Positions 26,476 through 34,829 are shown, counted from the first letter of the stretch. The stretch is 43,560 bases of DNA from Thermoguttaceae bacterium (GCA_017937485.1 JAGBDN010000097.1:1-43560); one strand, 5' to 3'. A program made the numbers and translations. The notes: a model not told the origin generated them from the sequence alone.

Positions 26476-26523
26476 CAACCAAAAAGCGCGAACGGCGTCG
26501 GCGTCGTTCGCGCTTTTTGGTTG
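26476..26523. terminator. Bidirectional 19-bp terminator hairpin
   Basis: 26476-26494 and 26505-26523 are perfect reverse complements (core GCGCGAACG/CGTTCGCGC), each flanked by A5/T5, around the loop GCGTCGGCGT. It can end the hydrogenase transcript and, on the other strand, the transcript of the OleC-like gene. Confidence 0.85.
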
Positions 26524-26601
26524 AGAGAAAAACGACCGGTTGGGTTGAGATTAACGCCGACTAACAACGTTGGCGGGACTGGGCGACAAACGGGCTTAAG
26601 G

Positions 26602-26990
26602 TTCGCGCCGGTTTTGACGGCGGTTTTTCGTCGAAGAGGCGCGGCGTTTCGTCGTTTGCTTGGAACGCCGTTGGTTGCGTTCGAGGCGTCGACTTTGCCG
26701 TTCGCGCCGATTTTGACGGCGGTTTTGCGTCGGGCGAGCGTTAACTTTGCCGTTTGCGCCGGTTTTTCGTCGAGGAGGCGCGGCGTTTCGTCGTTTGCTT
26801 GGAACGCCGTTGGTTGCGTTCGAGGCGTCGACTTTGCCGTTCGCGCCGGTTTTGACGGCGGTTTTTCGTCGAAGAAGCGCGGCGTTTCGTCGTTTGCTTG
26901 GAACGCCGTTGGTTGCGTTCGCGACGTCGACTTTGCCGTTCGCGCCGATTTTGGCGGCGGTTTTTCGTCGAGCGGGCGTCAACTTTGCCG
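26602..26990. repeat. Composite minisatellite of 99-, 52- and 87-bp units
   Basis: Five consecutive units start TTCGCGCCG (or TTTGCGCCG) and end ACTTTGCCG: 26602-26700 (99), 26701-26752 (52), 26753-26839 (87), 26840-26938 (99), 26939-26990 (52). The 99-bp units are nearly identical; the 87-bp unit lacks 12 bases near its start; the 52-bp units lack the central part. Short and long units alternate, suggesting that larger blocks were copied. It lies directly downstream of the OleC-like gene. Confidence 0.9.
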
Positions 26991-27013
26991 GTCGCGGCGG
27001 TTTTGACGGCGAT

Positions 27014-28783
27014 TTAGCGATTGCTTAAGCGTTCGGCGGCCCAAACGGCGAGGTCTTCGCGGTTGATTTTCGCGTTGTGTCGGACGTCGACCGGGAGCGC
27101 CGGGCAAATTAAAACGCGTCGAATCGCCGCCGTCGTCGCGTTCGCGGCCAACAGCTCCAAAATCTCGGCGCAAAGTCGCTCTTCCTCGACTTCGTTCTCG
27201 GGACGGGCGTTCGGGAACGGCTCGACGACCATTACCGGCTCGCGCCAAAGGTCGCGGTTCGCCGCCGCGCGCTCCGAAATTTGCGCCGGTTCGACGTAAT
27301 CGGCGGGGAGCGGAACGCCGACGAGCGCCGAGCGGTAAATCTTCGGCGACTCGTTCGAAATCGCTTCGCAAGGAATCGTAAACATCGGCCCGGCGGCGGT
27401 TTCGACGCGGTGCGACTTGCGTCCGCAGAACCAAAAGCGATCTTGGTCGTCGATGTAGCCGACGTCGCCGACGCGGCGCCAAAGTTTGCCGTCTTTGTCG
27501 AAAACGAGGGCCAACTCGTTCGCTTCGAGGCGGGTAACGTAACGCGGCGAAACTTGCGGGCCGGAGACGAGAAGTTCGCCGATTTCGCCGCGCCCGAGCG
27601 TTTCGACGCCTTCCAAACGCGGAATCGGGGCGTCGGTAACGGGAATGACGCGCCGCTCGATCGTGTCGAAGAACCGCCCGACGCAAATTCCGGCGCCGCG
27701 CCGCGTCTTCGCCGACGTCTCTTCGAGCACTTCGCGCGACTCGATCATCGCCAGCGGGAGCGACTCGGTCGCGCCGTAAGGGGTGAAAATGTTCGCGTCC
27801 GGCGGCAAAACGCGGCGGAATTTTTCAAGGAGTTTGAACGAAACCGGCGCTCCGGCGATCGCGGCGCGTTTGAGCGTCGGAATCGTCCGCTTTTCTTGGA
27901 GGCAAAAGTCGACGACGCGGTTCCAAAGGGCGGGGGAGCCGAACGCTTGCGTAATTTGCCAATCGTCCGCCGCTTCGAGGAAAAGACGCGGGTCGACCGA
28001 CGCCGGACGGGTCGAGTCCATATCGGGAATAACCGCCGTCGCGCCCATTCCGGCGTCGAAGAGGCCGAAAAAGGGGAAGCCGACCAAATCGACGCCGCCG
28101 GGGCGCGCGTCGAGCCGCTTCGAGATTTCCTCGACCTGCGTTTTGAACATACGGTGCGTGTAAAGGACGCCCTTGGCGACGCCGGTGCTGCCGCTGGTGA
28201 AGATGATCGCCGCCGCGTCGTCGAGTCGGCGTTTCGGGTCGGCGGCGCGAACGAACGGCTCGCGGCGGATTTTGTCGAGCGAAAGCCCGCGCCAAAACCA
28301 ACGGCGACCGACGGTTAGGTTCTTTTTCGCTTTCGGGAAACGTCGGCGGAAGCAAACGCGCGCCGCTTGAACTTGCGGAATCGCGATAAAACCGTCGAGT
28401 TCGGCGTCGCGCAAACAGGCGAGCATCCGCTTGATTCCCATCCCGGGGTCGATTAGGACGAGAACGGCGCCGCTTTTGTACAACGCGAAAACGAGCGAAA
28501 CGAAGTCGACGCCCTGCCGAACCATCAGCGCGAGTCGGTCGCCCGGTTTGACGCCGGAACGTTGGAGCGCGGCGGCGATTCGGTCGGAATCTTGGTCGAG
28601 TTCGGCGAAGGTGAGCGTCGAGTAAACGCGTTTGCCCGCCGGGTCGCGAAGCGGTCGCTTGCTTCGGCCTTCGTAAAGCGGCTGCGCGACGGCGATCGCG
28701 TCCGGCATAGAGGCGGCGAAACGGCGCAAAAAGTCGGCGGTGTTGAAATATTCGACGGAAGTGGCGTCGGCGTTCGGTTGCAT
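27014..28783 (-). CDS. OleC-like AMP-dependent ligase
   Basis: A 589-residue ANL-superfamily enzyme. ATP-binding motif IIFTSGSTGVAKGVLYTHR near residues 195-213, PYGATESLP near 340, and the C-terminal signature LPVDVRHNAKINREDLAVWA. The last is characteristic of OleC, which in bacterial olefin synthesis converts a beta-hydroxy acid to a beta-lactone using ATP; homologues elsewhere are annotated as fatty acid-CoA ligases. No OleA, OleB or OleD is in the window, so olefin formation is not shown here. No Shine-Dalgarno is evident before the ATG. The leader carries an inverted repeat and an AT-rich motif shared with the purQ leader. Downstream is the minisatellite. Confidence 0.87.
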   Translation of the reverse strand: MQPNADATSVEYFNTADFLRRFAASMPDAIAVAQPLYEGRSKRPLRDPAGKRVYSTLTFAELDQDSDRIAAALQRSGVKPGDRLALMVRQGVDFVSLVFALYKSGAVLVLIDPGMGIKRMLACLRDAELDGFIAIPQVQAARVCFRRRFPKAKKNLTVGRRWFWRGLSLDKIRREPFVRAADPKRRLDDAAAIIFTSGSTGVAKGVLYTHRMFKTQVEEISKRLDARPGGVDLVGFPFFGLFDAGMGATAVIPDMDSTRPASVDPRLFLEAADDWQITQAFGSPALWNRVVDFCLQEKRTIPTLKRAAIAGAPVSFKLLEKFRRVLPPDANIFTPYGATESLPLAMIESREVLEETSAKTRRGAGICVGRFFDTIERRVIPVTDAPIPRLEGVETLGRGEIGELLVSGPQVSPRYVTRLEANELALVFDKDGKLWRRVGDVGYIDDQDRFWFCGRKSHRVETAAGPMFTIPCEAISNESPKIYRSALVGVPLPADYVEPAQISERAAANRDLWREPVMVVEPFPNARPENEVEEERLCAEILELLAANATTAAIRRVLICPALPVDVRHNAKINREDLAVWAAERLSNR

Positions 28784-28817
28784 AAGATCGGCGTCGTCGA
28801 CGCGGTCGGCGAACGAA

Positions 28818-28848
28818 ATTTCCCCAATTTAACGAGAATCGGGGAAAT
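28818..28848. promoter_or_regulatory. Inverted repeat in the OleC-like gene leader
   Basis: ATTTCCCC (28818-28825) and GGGGAAAT (28841-28848) are exact inverted copies around 15 bases. It lies 35-65 bases before the start codon and could be an operator or a leader hairpin; which one is inference. Confidence 0.35.
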
Positions 28849-28873
28849 CGGCGTTCGACGGAACCGCGTCGGC

Positions 28874-28888
28874 GTCCTTATTAATTAA
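28874..28888 (-). promoter_or_regulatory. AT-rich 15-mer shared with the purQ leader (copy 1)
   Basis: On the minus strand the sequence TTAATTAATAAGGAC, 90 bases before the OleC-like start. The same 15 bases occur at 34716-34730 on the plus strand, 99 bases before purQ. Function unknown; an upstream promoter element or protein site is possible. Confidence 0.4.
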
Positions 28889-28975
28889 TAATGGCAAAAT
28901 CGACGGCGAAACGAGGCGCGACGAAAGCGGAACCGCGTTCCGCCGTCGAGAAGAAACGATTTATCGATTCGTTTT

Positions 28976-29908
28976 TCAATAAAGTTCGCCGTTGCCGCGA
29001 CCGTTCCATTCGTTTTGGAGCATATCGGCGCCCGGGCAAGACGTTTTGAGGTTCGGTTCGGTCGAAATTTTGATTTCGCCGAGCGCGGCGCGAACGAGGT
29101 CGCCGATCAGCGCGTCAAAGTCGCCTTCCCAGAACGAATTCTTGTGCCCGAAAGCGCAGTAAAGAACGGTTCCGGCGCCTTCTTTGCGAGCCCAAACGCA
29201 GGGGAACGCCGGGCGGTCGTAACACTTGTTGTGATCTTTGTTCTTCATCCCGGCGGTTTGGAGCGACATCAAAACGCGCATTTCCGGCGCGAAATTCTTA
29301 TTCGCGTACCATTCGTCGTGATGGCGGAACGATTTTTTCCCCTTCGACCAAGGGAGAACGTCGTCGACGACTTCGACGGTCGCTTCTTGTTGTTCGCCGT
29401 GAATAATGAACTCGCCCCCTTGCAGACGGATGTATTCCGGTTGGTCAAAGAACGCGTCGACTTTGTAACCGGTGTTCCCGCGCCAAGTGTCGGTCGAGGA
29501 GTGGAAGCCGAGGAAGCCGACGCCGCCGCGGATCGCCGCGTAGAAGTTTTTGACGCCTTGCGCGGTCATCGCTTTGCCGCCGTCGTTTCCGCCGTCTTTG
29601 TCGAGGTCGCCGCTCGTGTAGAAGATAATGGCGCCGTATTGCGAGAGGTCGCCGTCGAAAACGGTTCCGTCTTTGGTGCAAACGACTTCGACGCCGAGTT
29701 CTTTGCCGAGGCGTTTGAGCGCTTTGTCGGAGACGCTTTCGCCGTCCGCGCCGAGCTTGACCGGGTCGTGTTCGAACCCTTGAGAGCGGGAGAAGTAGAG
29801 GATTTTTTTCGGGGCTTTGTCGTCCGCGAGGAGTTGCGAAAGGGCGGAGGCGAACGGAAGGGCGACCGCGGTCGCCGCGGAGTAGGTCAAAAATTCTCGT
29901 CGTCGCAT
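28976..29908 (-). CDS. Tat-exported ThuA-domain protein
   Basis: A 310-residue protein with an N-terminal twin-arginine signal (MRRREFLTYSAATAVALPFA), so it is probably exported folded. The rest is a ThuA (trehalose utilisation) domain, a glutamine-amidotransferase-like fold common in planctomycetes and linked to sugar metabolism, with unknown activity. Landmarks are KKILYFSRSQGFEHD near the start, GVKNFYAAIRGGVGFLGFHSSTD, and FIIHGEQQEATVEVVDD. The ATG at 29908 has AAGGAA eight bases upstream and creates the Tat motif; an ATG at 30127 lies upstream of the promoter and is rejected. A cysteine typical of amidotransferases is not evident. Confidence 0.88.
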   Translation of the reverse strand: MRRREFLTYSAATAVALPFASALSQLLADDKAPKKILYFSRSQGFEHDPVKLGADGESVSDKALKRLGKELGVEVVCTKDGTVFDGDLSQYGAIIFYTSGDLDKDGGNDGGKAMTAQGVKNFYAAIRGGVGFLGFHSSTDTWRGNTGYKVDAFFDQPEYIRLQGGEFIIHGEQQEATVEVVDDVLPWSKGKKSFRHHDEWYANKNFAPEMRVLMSLQTAGMKNKDHNKCYDRPAFPCVWARKEGAGTVLYCAFGHKNSFWEGDFDALIGDLVRAALGEIKISTEPNLKTSCPGADMLQNEWNGRGNGELY

Positions 29909-30074
29909 GAGTTCGGTTCCTTGGAAGGCGCGCGATCGTCCGACTTTGACGGTCGCGCCAATGAAATGGATAATAACGGTAACAACGTCGGCGCGTTCGA
30001 TTCGCCGAAGCGAAGAGACGGCGAACGCGGTTCGAGCGACCCCAAAAACGCCGCTCGTTAAAACGTCGACCTTT

Positions 30075-30103
30075 ATTATAAAGGAAACGCGTCCGCTTTG
30101 CAA
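30075..30103 (-). promoter_or_regulatory. Promoter of the ThuA gene
   Basis: On the minus strand TTGCAA (30103-30098), 17-base spacer, perfect TATAAT (30080-30075). Confidence 0.65.
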
Positions 30104-30260
30104 ACGCTTTTTCGATATTTTTTCCAAAAACCGGCGGAGAAATTGCGGAACGTCGAGCGGAAAAGATTGCGGATAAAAACGATTATAACGGTCGAGCGCG
30201 CGGCGAGTGTAAAAATCGCGACGAATCGGGAATTATCGGGTCGCGGCGCGTCGAAACTAA

Positions 30261-30288
30261 TTGACGCGGAAATTCTATCGGTTATAAT
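30261..30288 (+). promoter_or_regulatory. Promoter of the tyrA-purL unit
   Basis: TTGACG (30261-30266), 16-base spacer, perfect TATAAT (30283-30288). The leader is about 157 bases with no leader peptide rich in Tyr or Phe that I can see. Confidence 0.65.
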
Positions 30289-30451
30289 AATTTAGGCCGT
30301 TTTTACGCGCCGACCGTTTTTTACGCGACGTTTTCGGACGACGAAGGCGGTTTTTGTCGGTCGCGCCGATTTTGCGGGGTAATTGCGTTGAAAAGGATTG
30401 AAACGGTCGAAAAAGCGCGCGTTTTTGATTGGCGGTTGAGTTAAGGGATAA

Positions 30452-31615
30452 ATGCGACGAGATTTTGCGCAAACGGTCGTCGTCGGCGTCGGGCTTCTCG
30501 GCGGTTCGGTCGGGTTGGCGGCGAAAAAAGCGGGCGTCGGCGGAAAGATTATCGGTTTCGGGCGCTCGGAGGCGAAGTTGCGGCGGGCGGTCGAGTTGGG
30601 CGCCGTCGACGCGTTCGCGACCGATTGGCGGGCCGCGCTCGAACTCGGGGCCGGGACGCAAGGCGCGACGCAAATTGTTTTCGCGGCGCCGGTCGAAACG
30701 AATTTGCGGGTTTTGCGGGATTTTTGCCGAGTTTGCGCCGAAATTAGCGAAGAAAAGGGCTTCGACGCGTTCGCCGGGCGGTCGTTTTTGCTTTCCGACG
30801 TCGGGAGCGTCAAGGGCGATTTTGTTCGAACGGTCGACGCGCTGTTGAGTTCGCCGGAGCGTCCGAGCGGCGTTCGGCTCGACGCGGTCGCCGCGCACCC
30901 GATCGCCGGGAGCGATAAATCGGGCGCCGAGTTCGCGACCGCCGACCTGTTTAGGGGAAAATTAACGATTTTAACGCCTTGGGAGAGCGTCGCCGACCGT
31001 CGCGCCGCGCTCGAACGAGGGGACGCGGTTCCGGACGACGCCGTTAAAACCGTTGAAAACGGCAAAGTTGTCGAAATCGAGCAAGTCGACAAACGCACTC
31101 GCGCCGACGAAAACAACGTCGGCGGCGATAAAGTCGGCGAAAGCGGTAAAAGCGGCAATACCGGCAAGGATGGCGCGACCGTTAAAACCGGTTTAAACGG
31201 TGAAATTTCGCGTTGCGTCGCCGGGGAGAAAGCGGAGGCGGTCGCCGCCGTTCGCGCGTTTTGGGAAGCGCTCGGCTCGACGGTCGTCGAAACGTCGGCG
31301 GACGAACACGACCGCATTTTGGCGCGAACGAGTCATTTGCCGCACCTTGCGTCCGTCTTGACGGCGAGCGTCGTCCCGACGGAGGAACTCCTTTTTACCG
31401 GAACCGGTTTCCGCGACGTTACCCGGTTGGCCGGAGGGGCGCCCGACGTTTGGGTCGAAATTTTCGGCTCGAACCGCGTCGCGACGCTCGACGCGCTCGA
31501 GCGTTTGGAAGAGAAGATTGTTCTTTGGAAATCGTTCTTGAAAGAGAACGACCGAGACTCCATTTTAACCTTTTTGAAGGAAACGAAGAAGAAACGAGAT
31601 GCTTTGGGAAGTTGA
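30452..31615 (+). CDS. tyrA: Prephenate/arogenate dehydrogenase with low-complexity insert
   Basis: A 387-residue TyrA, which oxidatively decarboxylates prephenate or arogenate on the way to tyrosine. The NAD(P) fold begins GVGLLGGSVGLA (residues 12-23), followed by VFAAPVE, LLSDVGSVKG and the catalytic-region AAHPIAGSDKSG (148-158). The C-terminal helical domain has ADEHDRILARTSHLPHLAS. Between them, residues about 178-258 form a Gly/Lys/Asp-rich insert with two VKT-x-x-NGx phrases, absent from the usual enzyme of about 280-300 residues. AAGGGAT lies just before the ATG. Its last 17 bases overlap the start of purL, indicating translational coupling. Confidence 0.92.
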   Translation: MRRDFAQTVVVGVGLLGGSVGLAAKKAGVGGKIIGFGRSEAKLRRAVELGAVDAFATDWRAALELGAGTQGATQIVFAAPVETNLRVLRDFCRVCAEISEEKGFDAFAGRSFLLSDVGSVKGDFVRTVDALLSSPERPSGVRLDAVAAHPIAGSDKSGAEFATADLFRGKLTILTPWESVADRRAALERGDAVPDDAVKTVENGKVVEIEQVDKRTRADENNVGGDKVGESGKSGNTGKDGATVKTGLNGEISRCVAGEKAEAVAAVRAFWEALGSTVVETSADEHDRILARTSHLPHLASVLTASVVPTEELLFTGTGFRDVTRLAGGAPDVWVEIFGSNRVATLDALERLEEKIVLWKSFLKENDRDSILTFLKETKKKRDALGS

Positions 31616-34600
31616 CATTTTTGCCGCGCCGGGATTGCCCGACGTCGTTGGAACGGAAACGGTCGCGGACGCCGCCGACCTCGGTTTTTCGCCGAATTTG
31701 ACCTTGGGCTTCGCTCGCGGATACCTCCTTCAAGGCGATTTGAGCCGCGAACAAGTCGAAACGCTCGCGTCGCGCCTCCTCGCCGACCCGGTCGTCGAAC
31801 GCGCTTCGATCGGCGTCGTCGGAGACGCGGTTCTCGCCGAGTCGCTCGCCGGCAAAACCGGTAAAATCGTTTACGTCCTCCCGAAACCGGGCGTTACCGA
31901 CGTCGTCGCCGACGCCGCGCGTCAAACGGCGGCCGATTTCGGAATCGAGCCGGAGGCGGTTCGCACCTTCAAAAAGTACTGGATCGACGGCGTCGACGCG
32001 ACGGAAATCGAACGTCTCGCTCGCAAACTCCTCGCCAACGACGCGATCGAGCAAGTCGCGTTCGACGAACTCGGCTTCGACTCGCTTCAAGTCGGTTCGC
32101 CGTACAAGTTCGAGTTGAAGACGGTCGCGATTCGCTCGATGAACGACGCGGAACTCGAAACGCTCAGCAAGCGAGGCCAGCTTTACCTGTCGCTCGTCGA
32201 AATGCAAACGATCCAAAAGCATTTTCAAGACCTCGACCGCGACCCGACCGACGTCGAACTCGAAACGATCGCGCAAACTTGGAGCGAACACTGCAGCCAT
32301 AAGACGCTCGCCGGTCGTATTTCCTATAGCGGCCCGGAAGGCGAAATCTTCTTCGAGAACATGCTGAAGGAAACGATCTTCGGCGCGACCGTCAAAATCC
32401 GCGAAAACCTCGGCGCCGACGACTTCTGCGTCAGCGTTTTCGCCGACAACGCGGGCGTCGTCAAGTTCGACGACGAATACAACGTCTGCTTCAAGGTCGA
32501 AACGCACAACCACCCGAGCGCGCTCGAGCCGTACGGCGGCGCCAACACCGGGATCGGCGGCGTCATCCGCGACCCGATGGGGACCGGCCTCGGCGCAAAA
32601 CCGATCTGCAACACCGATATTTTCTGCTTCGCGCCGCCGCAATTCGACTCGAACGAGCTGCCGAACGGCGTCCTGCACCCGCGCCGCGTCATTAAAGGCG
32701 TCGTCGCCGGCGTCCGCGACTACGGCAACCGAATGGGGATTCCGACCGTCAACGGCTCGATCTTCTTCGACAAACGCTACCTCGGCAACCCGTTGGTTTA
32801 TTGCGGCGACGTCGGCTTGATTCCGGTCGACAAGTCGTTCAAAGAGCCGAAAGTCGGCGACCTGATCGTCGCGATGGGCGGTCGCACCGGGCGCGACGGC
32901 ATTCACGGCGCCACCTTCAGCAGCGCGGAACTGACGAGCGAAAGCGAAACGCTCTCCGGCGGCGCGGTGCAAATCGGGAACGCTATCGAAGAAAAGAAAA
33001 TCCTTGACGTGATGCTCGAAGCGCGCGACCGCGGCCTTTACAGCGCCGTTACCGACTGCGGCGCGGGCGGCTTCTCGAGCGCGGTCGGCGAAATGGGCGA
33101 AAAAATCGGCGCCGAAGTCGACCTGAACGCGATTTCGCTCAAATACGAAGGCCTTTCTTACGCCGAAATGTGGATCAGCGAAGCGCAAGAGCGGATGGTC
33201 TTCTCGGTTCCGAAAGACAAGTGGCCGGAACTGAAAGCGTTGGCTGAAAGCGAAGACGTCGAAGCGATCGTTTTGGGCGAATTCAAGCCGACCGGCCGCC
33301 TCGTCCTGAAATACGACGGCGTTACGGTCGCCGACTTGGCGATGTCCTTCATGCACGACGGTCGCCCGCCGGTGATCCGCAAAGCCGTTTACGAGATTCC
33401 GGCGGTCGCGCCGATTACGGTGAAACCGGAAGGCGTCGAACTTCCGGGCCAAACCGCCGTTTCGAAGACGGTCGCTTGCCCCTGCGGCGGCAAAGAGAGC
33501 GGCAAAACCTCGGCGACGCTCGACTTGGAAGCGATTCTCGGCTCCTTGAACGTCGCGAGCAAGCACTGGGCGATTCGTCAATACGACCACGAAGTTCAAG
33601 GCGGAAGCGTCTTGAAACCGCTCGTCGGCGTCGAATGCGACGGCCCGGGCGACGCCGCCGTCTTGCGTCCGCGCTTGACGAGCCGCCGCGGTTTGATCGT
33701 TTCGAACGGGATGAACCCGAATTACGGCGACTACGACGCCTACTGGATGGCCGCCTCCGCCATCGACGAAGCGACCCGCAACGCCGTCGCGGTCGGCGCC
33801 GACCCGACGACGATTTCGATCCTCGACAACTTCTGCTGGGGGAACGCCGACAAGCCGGAAGTTCTCGGCTCGCTGGTTCGCGCCGCGTTGGCTTGCCGCG
33901 ACGTTTCGGTCGCGTTCGGTTCGCCGTTTATCAGCGGTAAAGACTCGCTGAACAACGAGTTCCGTCCGGAAGGCGAAGAGCCGATCGCGATTCCGCCGTC
34001 CTTGCTCATCAGCGCGATGGGGCAAATGGACGACGTCGCCAAGGCCGTTTCGATGGACTTGAAGGAAGCCGGCAACGCTCTTTATTTGGTCGGCGACACG
34101 AAGCGCGAACTCGGCGGCTCGCACCTTTCGCTCGTCCGCAACTGGGTCGGCGGTCAAGTTCCGACGCTCGACGTCGACGTCGCGAAACGCACTTACGTCG
34201 CGGTTCACAAGGCGATTCAAAGCGGCCTGATTCGCGCCGCGCACGACCTCAGCGAAGGCGGTCTGGCCGTCGCGGCGGCGGAAAGCGCGTTCGCCGGGAA
34301 CTTGGGCGCCGAAATTTCCCTCTCCGCGATCAAACTCGCGGCGACGGACGGCGAATCGACCGCGCTCCCGGGCGTCGAAAACGTCGACGATTATTGGAAG
34401 CTCTTCTCCGAGTCGAACTCGCGCTTCCTGATCGAAGTTCCGGTCGAAAAGAGCTGCGCGTTCGAAGGAATCCTTTGCGAAGCGAAGGTTCCGTTCGCGC
34501 CGATTGGGAAAGTCGTCGAAAAACCGGAGCTGACGATCTTCGGCGCCGACGGCTCGGTCGCGGTTCAAGGCGATTTGGCCGACCTGAAACTGCGTTGGCA

Positions 34601-34637
34601 AAAACCGTTCGACTTGGGCGGTTGGTACGCCGACTGA
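31599..34637 (+). CDS. purL: Phosphoribosylformylglycinamidine synthase, PurS-like region fused to PurL
   Basis: A 1012-residue synthetase subunit for the fourth step of purine synthesis (FGAR + Gln + ATP to FGAM). Residues 1-190 hold two PurS-like halves (EVDIFAAPGLPDVV; KIVYVLPKPGVTDVV), so no separate PurS is needed. The catalytic body has TWSEHCSHKTLAG, VETHNHPSALEPYGGANTG (ATP/Mg), GGRTGRDGIHGATF and a second half starting near GLIVSNGMNPNYG and ending in AHDLSEGGLAVA. The glutaminase domain is missing and is supplied by purQ downstream. The ATG overlaps tyrA by 17 bases. Codons end in C far more often (TTC, AAC, CTC, ATC) than in tyrA, as expected for a highly expressed gene. Confidence 0.95.
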   Translation: MLWEVDIFAAPGLPDVVGTETVADAADLGFSPNLTLGFARGYLLQGDLSREQVETLASRLLADPVVERASIGVVGDAVLAESLAGKTGKIVYVLPKPGVTDVVADAARQTAADFGIEPEAVRTFKKYWIDGVDATEIERLARKLLANDAIEQVAFDELGFDSLQVGSPYKFELKTVAIRSMNDAELETLSKRGQLYLSLVEMQTIQKHFQDLDRDPTDVELETIAQTWSEHCSHKTLAGRISYSGPEGEIFFENMLKETIFGATVKIRENLGADDFCVSVFADNAGVVKFDDEYNVCFKVETHNHPSALEPYGGANTGIGGVIRDPMGTGLGAKPICNTDIFCFAPPQFDSNELPNGVLHPRRVIKGVVAGVRDYGNRMGIPTVNGSIFFDKRYLGNPLVYCGDVGLIPVDKSFKEPKVGDLIVAMGGRTGRDGIHGATFSSAELTSESETLSGGAVQIGNAIEEKKILDVMLEARDRGLYSAVTDCGAGGFSSAVGEMGEKIGAEVDLNAISLKYEGLSYAEMWISEAQERMVFSVPKDKWPELKALAESEDVEAIVLGEFKPTGRLVLKYDGVTVADLAMSFMHDGRPPVIRKAVYEIPAVAPITVKPEGVELPGQTAVSKTVACPCGGKESGKTSATLDLEAILGSLNVASKHWAIRQYDHEVQGGSVLKPLVGVECDGPGDAAVLRPRLTSRRGLIVSNGMNPNYGDYDAYWMAASAIDEATRNAVAVGADPTTISILDNFCWGNADKPEVLGSLVRAALACRDVSVAFGSPFISGKDSLNNEFRPEGEEPIAIPPSLLISAMGQMDDVAKAVSMDLKEAGNALYLVGDTKRELGGSHLSLVRNWVGGQVPTLDVDVAKRTYVAVHKAIQSGLIRAAHDLSEGGLAVAAAESAFAGNLGAEISLSAIKLAATDGESTALPGVENVDDYWKLFSESNSRFLIEVPVEKSCAFEGILCEAKVPFAPIGKVVEKPELTIFGADGSVAVQGDLADLKLRWQKPFDLGGWYAD

Positions 34638-34661
34638 TCGCGGCGGGCGGCGAGCGAAAAC

Positions 34662-34690
34662 GGCGAGTCGGCGTTTGGCGTCGGCTCGCC
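34662..34690 (+). terminator. Hairpin after purL
   Basis: GGCGAGTCGGCG pairs with CGTCGGCTCGCC (two G.T pairs) around TTTGG. There is no T run immediately after it, so it may be a weak terminator or an RNA-stabilising hairpin that lowers readthrough into purQ. Confidence 0.4.
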
Positions 34691-34715
34691 GAGAGCGTCG
34701 CGTTTTCCCCTTATG

Positions 34716-34730
34716 TTAATTAATAAGGAC
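34716..34730 (+). promoter_or_regulatory. AT-rich 15-mer shared with the OleC-like leader (copy 2)
   Basis: TTAATTAATAAGGAC, 99 bases before the purQ ATG; the exact sequence recurs on the minus strand at 28874-28888. A TATAAT at 34808-34813 lies between it and purQ but has no -35 at normal spacing, so the purQ promoter is uncertain. Confidence 0.4.
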
Positions 34731-34829
34731 AAAACGGCGAAAAGGAGCGGCGCGTTTCGTTCGCAAAATGGAAAAATAAAAACAACGATTGAAAAATCGA
34801 AAGAGAATATAATACGGTAGCGAATAACA

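Larger units (their letters stand above)
26395..27013. other. Intergenic region with terminator and minisatellite
   Basis: About 620 bases between the hydrogenase and the OleC-like gene. It holds a 19-bp bidirectional terminator and then the composite repeat 26602-26990. Both strands have open frames through the repeat, but no ribosome site, and the frames break between unit types, so I do not call a gene. Confidence 0.65.
29909..30451. other. Divergent promoter region between the ThuA gene and tyrA
   Basis: About 540 bases with a strong promoter in each direction (30075-30103 minus, 30261-30288 plus), about 155-160 bases from the respective start codons. No gene is supported. Confidence 0.6.

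Noticed and set aside
26602..26990. CRISPR-like array
   Set aside because: Units are contiguous with no unique spacers of constant length and no cas genes are present.
26431..27006. Open frame of 191 codons (plus) and a 128-codon frame (minus, 26596-26982) across the minisatellite
   Set aside because: Both are products of repeat DNA; units of 52 and 87 bases change the frame between copies, and neither has a ribosome site or recognisable protein.
31419..34601. A 1060-codon minus-strand open frame antisense to purL
   Set aside because: It mirrors purL codon structure; purL is unmistakable by its motifs and the antisense product is Arg/Asp/Val/Phe-rich with no family resemblance.
34808..34813. 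TATAAT just before purQ as a promoter
   Set aside because: The nearest TTGAAA is only 13 bases upstream, and the transcript would have almost no leader; left as uncertain.
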